Positions 56,808 through 64,000 of a stretch of DNA of 64,000 nt are shown piece after piece. The notes under the pieces are model-generated. The model ran no database searches and had not been told where the DNA came from. It worked only from the letters and a program-made list of their open reading frames with translations. The stretch comes from Unio delphinus. Lineage: Eukaryota > Mollusca > Bivalvia > Unionida > Unionidae. The number at the start of each line of letters is the position of its first letter. Positions within the stretch are counted from its first letter, which is position 1. Location: NCBI GenBank assembly GCA_029339505.1, contig JAQISU010000155.1, positions 17,213,501 through 17,277,500 of the forward strand, given 5' to 3'. A program made the position numbers and the translations under genes.

Positions 56808-57496
56808 AGGCTTCTTTAAGGTCTAGTTTATACTGCTTTTATTGCTTTTATATTAATTATGCAATAAAGAGCTTTACCTTTTTATCTTCCACTCTGTTTC
56901 TAAAAAGTGCGAGTGTTCTACGTTGATGATGAATTATTTCATCCGGGAGGAAAGCCTATAAAAAGTGTGCAATTTTATTTTAAATCAATTCAATTTATTT
57001 CTTTTAAATATTAATTAAATGTGATAATTCTGAAACAAATAGGAAGCATTTTTGAAATTTTCTCTTAAATGGATTTTCATAGACGGTGGGGGAAAAACAT
57101 AACTTTGACAGACGGTGCAAGTTTTGCATGACAAGTTTTGATAAACGCTTGTACATTTTGCATCAAATTTGTTTTAATTGACGTCAGTCATATTTGAAAT
57201 CTTTCAGAAAATACTTTATTTGAATCAGTCTGATAGGCAATGTACATGATAATAGCAAACAATAGGATGACATATTTTGAAACAGTAATGAGACTCCCGT
57301 CATAACACTTACCTTGTGACAATGAATTGTCACCATTATGACGGTTGTACCGTAACACAAACACACACACTGGTAGAGAGTTATTCCATGTCACCAACAT
57401 GAACCAAGTGTATAATAAATCTTGCTAAAACAGAATGAAGCAGTTGTAATGAATGACATGGTTTAATCAAGAGAACATCTTTCCAAGAAATCATGT

Positions 57497-58495
57497 CAGC
57501 ATAATAATATTTCACTTTGTTTTAAATAAACAAATTAAGACCAGCACAAGTATATTTCACTTTTTATAAATAAACGAATTGAGACCAGCACAATAATATT
57601 TCACTTTGGATTAAAAAATAACGAATTAAGGCTAGCACAAGTATATTTAACTTTTTATAAATAAACGAATTAAGACCAGCACAAGTATATTTCACTTTGG
57701 ATCCAAAAACAAATTAAGACCAGCACAAGTATATTTAACTTTGGATTTAAAAAAAAAACGAATACCAGCACAAGTATATTTTACTTTGGATTAAATAAAC
57801 GAATTAAGACCAGCACAAGTATATTTCACTTTGGATCCAAATACGAATTAAGACCAGCACAAGTATATTTCACTTTGGATTAAAAAAAAACGAATTAAGA
57901 CCAGCACAAGTATATTTCACTTTGGATCCAAAAACGAATTAAGACCAGTACAAGTATGTTTCACTTTGGATTAAAAAAAAACGAATTAAGACCAGCACAA
58001 GTATATTTCACTTTGGATTAAATAAACGAATTAAGACCAGCACAAGTATATTTCACTTTGGATCCAAAAACGAATTAAGACCAGCACAAGTATATTTCAC
58101 TTTGGATTAATACCAGCACATGAATATTTCACTTTGGATTTTAAAAAAAAACGAATTAAGACTAGCACAAGAATATTTCACTTTGGATTAAAAAAAAAAC
58201 GAATAAAAACTAGCACAAGCATATTTCACTATGGATTAAAAAAAATGAATTAAGGCCAGCACAAAAATATTTCACTATTGATTAAAAAAAACGAATTAAG
58301 ACTAGCACAAGAATATTTCACTATTGATTAAAAAAAACGAATTAAGGCCAGCACAAGAATATTTCACTATTGATTAAAAAAACGAATTAAGACCAGCACA
58401 AGAATATTTCATTATAGATTAAGAAACGAATTAAGACCAGCACAAGGATATTTCACTTTGGATTAAAAAAACGAATTAAGACCAGTACAACAAAG
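57497..58495. repeat. About 44-bp satellite-like tandem array, 22 copies
   Basis: Unit gaattaagaccagcacaagt then atatttcactttggattaaa aaaac. Two sub-variants alternate on the left: 'ggattaaaaaaaacgaatt' and 'ggatccaaaaacgaatt', the latter with a BamHI-type ggatcc. Copies right of about 58135 favour 'agaatatttcact(a/t)t'. It lies between the intergenic region and the HSPA12-like exon. Confidence 0.95.
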
Positions 58496-59028
58496 TGATA
58501 CAAAATTTCTGGCGTAATTTTGAGATATGATGGAAGAGATTGAGATTTTATTAAAGGTTTGTAAGTCTGACAAAGCAATAAAGTCAAACCCGTCACATAT
58601 AATGGTTTTGCTTATTGTTTAAAAATACTTTCCAAGAGCAAAAACAAACACCGATTAGTCCTTTGTGCATCTGTAGATTTCTAAAACAACCAAAACATTA
58701 AACTATTTGAACGTAAAAATATAAATAACGAAACATTGAACATGAACTCATATAAAAAGATCTTCATTTCCTACATTACAAGAGAACAATCTATTTAAAG
58801 TGAGAAATCAAAATCAGTTGTACGCCTATGATAATTCTTACAATCGAAACTTATTCACTGTATTATACTACGACAAGTCATTCTAACTAGGATTTAACTA
58901 TGGACTTATTCGGTTCAAATGTCAAGGACATGTATTACAACATGATTTATAATTTTTGTCTAATTTTGACACTTATGCTTAATGTCGAATTAAGTCTGCT
59001 GTTCTTGTTTTCAGTTAACTAACACAAC
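58496..59028. other. Sequence 3' of the HSPA12-like exon
   Basis: AT-rich; probably 3' UTR and flank of the minus-strand gene. I see no gene or repeat. Confidence 0.45.
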
Positions 59029-60043
59029 TCAATATCCAAGAAACTCAAAGGAAGCCGTGTATTTTCTGCCCGTTGTCTTGTCCACCGCTTCAGCACGAAG
59101 CTCACTTTCTCCAAAATAGATGGTTACTGCCACTTGTCTATCTTTTTCCCCAGTGAGATCAGGCATATCAACTATAAGTTGGCCTATTAGCTCGCAGCCT
59201 GGATCTGTGACGTAGCACGGATCAACATTCTTTGACCTATATATCGCCAGCATACACGATTTTTGTCCAAAATGGGATGGGCCATAAATTTTCTCTACCT
59301 TGGTCTCGTTGATCTTTATGGTTTCATTGATTTCCATAACTTTATCAAAAACATCTTTACAGTTTGTTTCTCCATCGATTACCGTCAACTTTGATTTATC
59401 ATGGTACTTCTCTTTGAAATCTGATATAACCTTTATGCCATACGTGTAAGCTGATCGCTTACTCGCAATGACTTTTGGGTTATGTCCAAGAACAACTGCT
59501 CCTTTAAGGACAGCGGAGCTTGGGTCTTCCACGACATGAACATTGATGCTTGGAAAGCTGTTTTGGATTTCTGACTGAAGAATCGTTGATTCAGAGAATC
59601 CCCCGACCATGACAATGTACTTCAATCCAGACACTTCAGGCTCGATTACGACTTGTTGCAGATGTGAAACAATGCTGTTGACAGGCTTTTGAAAGAATGG
59701 TACCACCTGATCAACATTGAGAATAAGCTTGTCACCAACAATACTTTGTCGTATTGGTAATTGATCGATGTCTTTTCTAATAGTTATTGGTAGCCCTATT
59801 CCAACTTTCACCGCAAATGGTTCTTGGGCTTTCTTCTTAGCGATTTCGAATGATCTTTGAACCTGAAGAATTTCATGCTTATCCATGCTTAGAAAGCGAT
59901 CCATTCCAAAATGGGTAAGAAGGAACTCCTGAAAAGCGTCGTCAACTTTGGTCCCTCCCCAGACACCACCTGTGGGTCTATATATATACAGTCTACACTC
60001 CCTCTACTATTTTTCTTCATGACGGACACATCAATGGTTCCAC
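59029..60043 (-). pseudogene. HSPA12-like Hsp70-family 3' exon with an apparent 2-bp frameshift
   Basis: C-terminal part of an HSPA12A/B-type ATPase. A good acceptor (TTTTCAG, start 60043) leads into GGTIDVSVMKK, the second phosphate-binding motif. Next comes (TA)5, then, in another frame, PTGGVWGGTKVDDAFQEF, EILQVQRSFEIAKKK, LKYIVMVGGFSESTILQ (adenosine motif) and EDPSSAVLKGAVVLGHNP. The C-terminus is specific to HSPA12 and ends FEFLGY and TGA. With four TA units instead of five, the frame would be continuous, so a dinucleotide slip (or an assembly error) breaks it. From 59904 a 291-codon frame remains intact. The first phosphate motif and N-terminal half are not found in 60044-64000. HSPA12 genes are strongly expanded in bivalves; this may be one dying copy or an active gene with an error. 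Confidence 0.8.
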
Positions 60044-60180
60044 CTGAAAAGATTGGGTAAATCTCTTAAAAGAAGCAATGCATGAAGAAAAGTTTCATTA
60101 TTATCATATTTTCCGAAAGATATAATACACAGGTATGTACATTGCATTGATTTTCCTATGGATTTGCAGAGTCTAGTTTG

Positions 60181-60425
60181 GGGCCCCGAGTGGCCGAGTG
60201 GTCTAAAGCGCTCTCCGTTACGGATCACTGCCATCTCACCTCTGTCTGCGTGGGTTCGAGTCTCATATTCGACCAATGTAGGTATGTGAGAAAGCTTGCC
60301 AGTAGCTTCTCGTGGGTCGGTGGTTCTTTTCGGGGTTTTTCCCGGGTTCTTCCTCCACCAATTATACTGGCCACCATGTATAGCTATCGTGTGCTGCAAA
60401 ATGGCGTTAAACACTACAACAACAG
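60181..60425 (+). mobile_element. SINE family A, copy 3 (best preserved)
   Basis: ggggccccgagtggccgagt with A box tggccgagtgg, B box gggttcgagtct, then aagcttgccagtagcttctc, cccgggttcttcctccacca, ggccaccatgtatagct and the tail aatggcgttaaacactacaa followed by caac. The Pol III boxes look intact. It is flanked by gagtctagtttg on the left (60169-60180) and agagtctagtttgt on the right (60427-60440), an approximately 12-bp target duplication. Confidence 0.95.
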
Positions 60426-60929
60426 CAGAGTCTAGTTTGTAAAAAATAGTTGAACGTCCATAGTAAGGAACATGTTCGACACATAATGTTCAAAATGTAT
60501 TAAAATGACATTCAAATGCTTGTATCGTCTTGGTTATAAAAATAAAAATAAACATAAACAGGTTATCAAAACTTTTTAATGAGTCTTCCACGTCATTTCA
60601 TATTAAAGTCAGGAACTTTCTTAAATCCTTCAACGACAAGTTTTAAATATTTTGACTTACAAGCAACATTTATGATCTATGGTAATTGTAACACTACAGT
60701 TCTGAAGCCAGTGATACTACTGTCTGGAGATATTGCATTTAAGAACAAGCAATTGATAACATATTCAGTATCACTGCATGAGAGCTAGTGGTTTCAACCA
60801 TCCCCAACCCACCATAATTCAACGTGAATACTTTTCAAACATGCTGACTCGCCGACCATTTGCTTGACAATTTGACACATTAATGTGGGTTCATTATTAT
60901 AATGTTCTTTGGCATTTACTTCGGATCTA

Positions 60930-60930
<1 letters not shown>

Positions 60931-60991
<61 letters not shown>
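60931..60991. repeat. (AAT)n microsatellite tail of the LINE
   Basis: About 20 aat units. On the minus strand this is the (ATT)n 3' tail directly after the retrotransposon 3' UTR. Confidence 0.97.
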
Positions 60992-60994
<3 letters not shown>

Positions 60995-61560
60995 AAACTT
61001 TGTATAGCGCCTAATCTTTAGAAGTTCTAAGCGCTTTACAACATACATAATTATATGACAACAAACAACATAACGAAAGCACCATGAAGTTGGAAAACAC
61101 AAAAATTGCTGAAAATAGTTAATGTAGGAAACAGTATTAGGTCTTTAAGTTTGTTCCTGCAGTTGCAAAAGGTGAGTTTTAATAGCACTCTTGAAAGGGA
61201 TCACCGTGTCTTTGTCTAAAATTAATGGGCAATTCATTCCACGTTGCTGGGCCCTGGTATGAAAAAAGTATGTTGTCCATATGACTTCATTTTCATAGTT
61301 GGAATAATGAATATACGATTGTCAGAAGAGGAGCGTAAGTATCTTGCTGGTGGATACACATGGGCAAGGCCAGATAGGTATGTTGGACTGGAGTCTGTCA
61401 GTGAAACGTAGCACAGTGAACAAATTTTGTGTTTGATTCTGGATCGAATGAATAACCAGTGTAGGATGCAGAGCAGCGGGAATTTGGTACTCTAAGGATG
61501 ATCCAAGCAGCTGTTTGTTGAACATTTTGAAGTTTCTGGAGTAGATATTGAGACTAACCA
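60931..61560 (-). mobile_element. 5'-truncated non-LTR retrotransposon, 3' end with (ATT)n tail
   Basis: Minus-strand remains of the reverse transcriptase C-terminus: YPPARYLRSSSDNRIF, SYGQHTFF and, after a 1-bp shift in a T-run, FSYQGPATWNELPINFRQ. This matches the YxPxRxLRSS..L..P....GxxxFSxxxPxxWNxLP block of L2/CR1/Rex1-type elements. The 3' UTR includes the small palindromic words aagcgcttagaa and ggcgctatacaaagttttca, then (ATT)n. Stops and shifts make it inactive. Confidence 0.85.
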
Positions 61561-62995
61561 GACTTAACCGAGTTTAGTCAATTCTTGAAAGTACTAATGA
61601 ACACACGCGTGCTTAGTGGCATCAACTGAAAGATATTTGCGAATGGAACTGATGCGTCTCAGCTCAAGGTATTCACCCTTACATATATATGTTCATGACC
61701 TGTTGGTGCAGTGTGAGAATACTGTCCTGAGTAACACCTAGGTTTTATACTGACTGTGTGAATTGAATGTTGGTTTTGCTGATATTTATTGTTGAGGTAA
61801 AGAATGTGAATATAAAGGTTTTTGTGTTGTGATCAAAATAGCCTCAGTTTTATCTCATTCATTTGCAGCTCGTTACATGTCATCCATGATTTCAATTCAA
61901 CAATGCACCTCTCTGCCCTTGTAGAAAAAAAATCGATTTGATGGTTGAACGAAGCAGTAAATGATTGAACAGGAGAACAATAAGATAATTATCTAATCTC
62001 AACATTCGCGAAATAATTGGTTGACTATAATATTTTCTAAAGAAAGAGGAAAAGAATGGAATATTGTACGTATTAAAAACTGACATATTCTTAATTTAAT
62101 TCTGAATTAAGTAGGTATGATGTCTCATCCAGAATAACATTTTGTTTTACATTTTATCCGTGGTATCGATTTCATCTGCTCGCCTGTGATTCTCATTTTA
62201 CTTTATTATTTTTCTTTTGAACTTATATAATACTTAGATCAATAGTAACACTGCAAAGTAAACATTTTGCTGGACATGGAACAAAAGATTTAAGTTCGCA
62301 TTATTAAAAAAAATAATTTAAAAAAGGGAGGAATAGTTCAGCAAGAATTGTATTTATGAAATTATTATTAGAGAATGTCATATGGTACTAAGTAAATTTG
62401 TATGCAAGTAAATCGTAGGTAAAATCAAATATGGTAACCATTGTCTTCTACACATCGTACGAGGTTTTGTCACTAACTCTTTGAGAGGATTGATCAAGTT
62501 GTACAGGAGGTGATTACCAACGCAAATAAACAAAATATTTTATTGTCAAAGTAAAATGGACATCACATGATTCTTTTATTTTTCGAGTTTAGAAAAAAGA
62601 TAAGGATTTGATTTAACCCGTACATCAACTTTCTTTTGCAATTAGGTTTTAGGACTTAATGCGCATTTATGACGATTCTTGATCATATAATGAAAAGTTG
62701 CTATAACTAATTGTTGACATAGCCTTGCTCATTACGTAAGAAGGAGAGATGAAATACAGTTACTCGAGATAGTTGTGAATACATTCAGCATTAACTCGAA
62801 GAGCATGAACAAATGGTACAATTCAACTCGATACCTCCACAGTCCAGTATCATACACTTCTCTCCTTCTTCTAACATGCTGAAACAGGATGCTGACATGG
62901 CTGCTGCGTCAGGTTCCAGCACCAACATGAGACTTTCATTTGGAATTCCGGCCTACGAAGGACAAGTATCAAGTTATAGTGTATTCAACATTCAT

Positions 62996-63002
<7 letters not shown>

Positions 63003-63046
<44 letters not shown>

Positions 63047-63052
63047 GTGTGT
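63003..63052. repeat. (GT)n microsatellite
   Basis: About 50 bp of gt with one gc interruption. Confidence 0.96.
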
Positions 63053-64000
63053 ATTTAATAGACTGTGATTGTAGATTATAAGGGTCATTTGTAATCAACA
63101 TATTGCAAAGCTAACTATTGTCCATGATTGCATATTATGCTTCAAGATAATGTCATTTGTAAACAAAATAATTACTAGGATCTGATATCAGGATCTTGCT
63201 TTTCCCATTGAAAATTACATTGTCTACATGATTTGTAGCATTGGAATTACTACAAATTAATTATTTGAATGAACATGTTTACGAATTTGTTGGAAAATGA
63301 ACGTTCTGGTTATCTTGTTCTGTCATAGGTTTCTTTTTCTTTATCAGACTAAGGTTGTAAACATATTATAACTTTTGTCTAGTGTAATCACTTTTGGTTT
63401 TTTTTTCAGTTATAATTTGAGATATATTTTTATTTAAATTATTCATAAAAATTATAAATGATCATTGAAATGTAGGGCTAAAACAATGCTTTGGGATTTT
63501 TAAAGACTCGTTCAAAGATATACCGGATTATATCATTGTGATACATTAAGACTATTGCAGAATTGGCACAATCAAGCTTCTTGGACTTCATTCGGAACAT
63601 TCTACGTTTGAACTTATGAGAAAACCTTGGGATTTAGATCACAATACTCTAGGTTCCTCTTAAAGTTTCATTTAGAGAATTAAATTATTTATTGATGTTA
63701 CAAAACTTGCTGGTTTTGCTTCTTTATGTTACTCTGTTGAAAACCATAGTGTCGTAACAATGGTGTAATATCTCTTATTTGAGAAATAAATGTTATATGA
63801 ACATATTTGGTCATAAATTCACAGACAATAGACTGGCCGTTAAGACTTGGCAAAAACGTAAAAACCAACAAACTTCTCAAAATAACATTCCATCAACACA
63901 TTCAAATGTTCTTACACTTGTTGATGTTATTTTCTGTGTAAAATAAAAGATGATTCTTTACATAATAACATTTAATCGACAATTAAAATTAAGAAAATAA

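Larger units (their letters stand above)
53493..57496. other. Intergenic region
   Basis: No supported gene. Holds a possible pogo-like end (53805-54050), a TA tract and a GA tract. Short open frames here lack family resemblance or codon evidence. Confidence 0.45.
60044..64000. other. Region upstream of the HSPA12-like exon
   Basis: Contains a SINE A copy, a truncated LINE 3' end with (AAT)n, and a GT tract. I searched for the Hsp70-like N-terminal exon on the minus strand and did not see it. A short plus-strand frame at 62813 is not convincing. Confidence 0.5.

Noticed and set aside
62813..63058. 81-codon plus-strand frame (MVQFNSIPPQ...), possible first exon with a donor at GACAA/GTATCA
   Set aside because: The final part is a GT microsatellite, no family is recognisable and no downstream exon is seen. 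It may be a 5' exon of a gene beyond the edge, but there is no support.

Overview
This is eukaryotic nuclear DNA, AT-rich and dominated by introns. It most likely comes from a lophotrochozoan, probably a bivalve mollusc. The reasons are spliced genes with short exons and long introns, tRNA-derived SINEs whose tails (GGCGTTAAAC, or ACTGAAATATTGTTAAAG-like) I associate with mollusc genomes, a fragment of the HSPA12 Hsp70 family that is expanded in bivalves, and many minisatellites. The species cannot be fixed by eye.

Layout. (1) 593-30809, minus strand: the first 13 coding exons of URB1 (Npa1), a nucleolar factor for early 60S ribosome assembly. They join in frame to 681 codons with no stop; the rest of the gene lies beyond the left edge. 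(2) 30810-31016: a 207-bp divergent promoter. (3) 31017-48332, plus strand: a complete seven-exon CHMP1B gene (ESCRT-III, 197 aa). (4) 48333-59028: no convincing gene; simple repeats, MITE pieces and a 22-copy satellite-like array. (5) 59029-60043, minus strand: the 3' exon of an HSPA12-like gene, broken by an apparent TA-dinucleotide slip. (6) 60044-64000: a SINE, the 3' end of a non-LTR retrotransposon and microsatellites.

The introns hold most of the novelty. There are two structurally complete hAT elements: 37194-40512 with an 8-bp target duplication and a decayed transposase, and 19474-22053 with a 5-bp duplication and a nested MITE. There is a probable solo LTR (12714-13565), a pogo/Tc1-like MITE family with two copies, another TA-flanked MITE, two SINE families, a degenerate PHD-finger fragment carrying a hairpin, and at least a dozen tandem arrays. 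These explain nearly all the longer open frames outside the genes.

URB1 and CHMP1B have no shared pathway that I know of; they are linked here by the shared promoter region. I found no sign of a wholly new biological system. The most unusual signals are the near-perfect 75-bp inverted repeat inside the hAT element, the E-box in the divergent promoter, the hairpin in CHMP1B intron 1 and the TA slip in the HSPA12-like exon.
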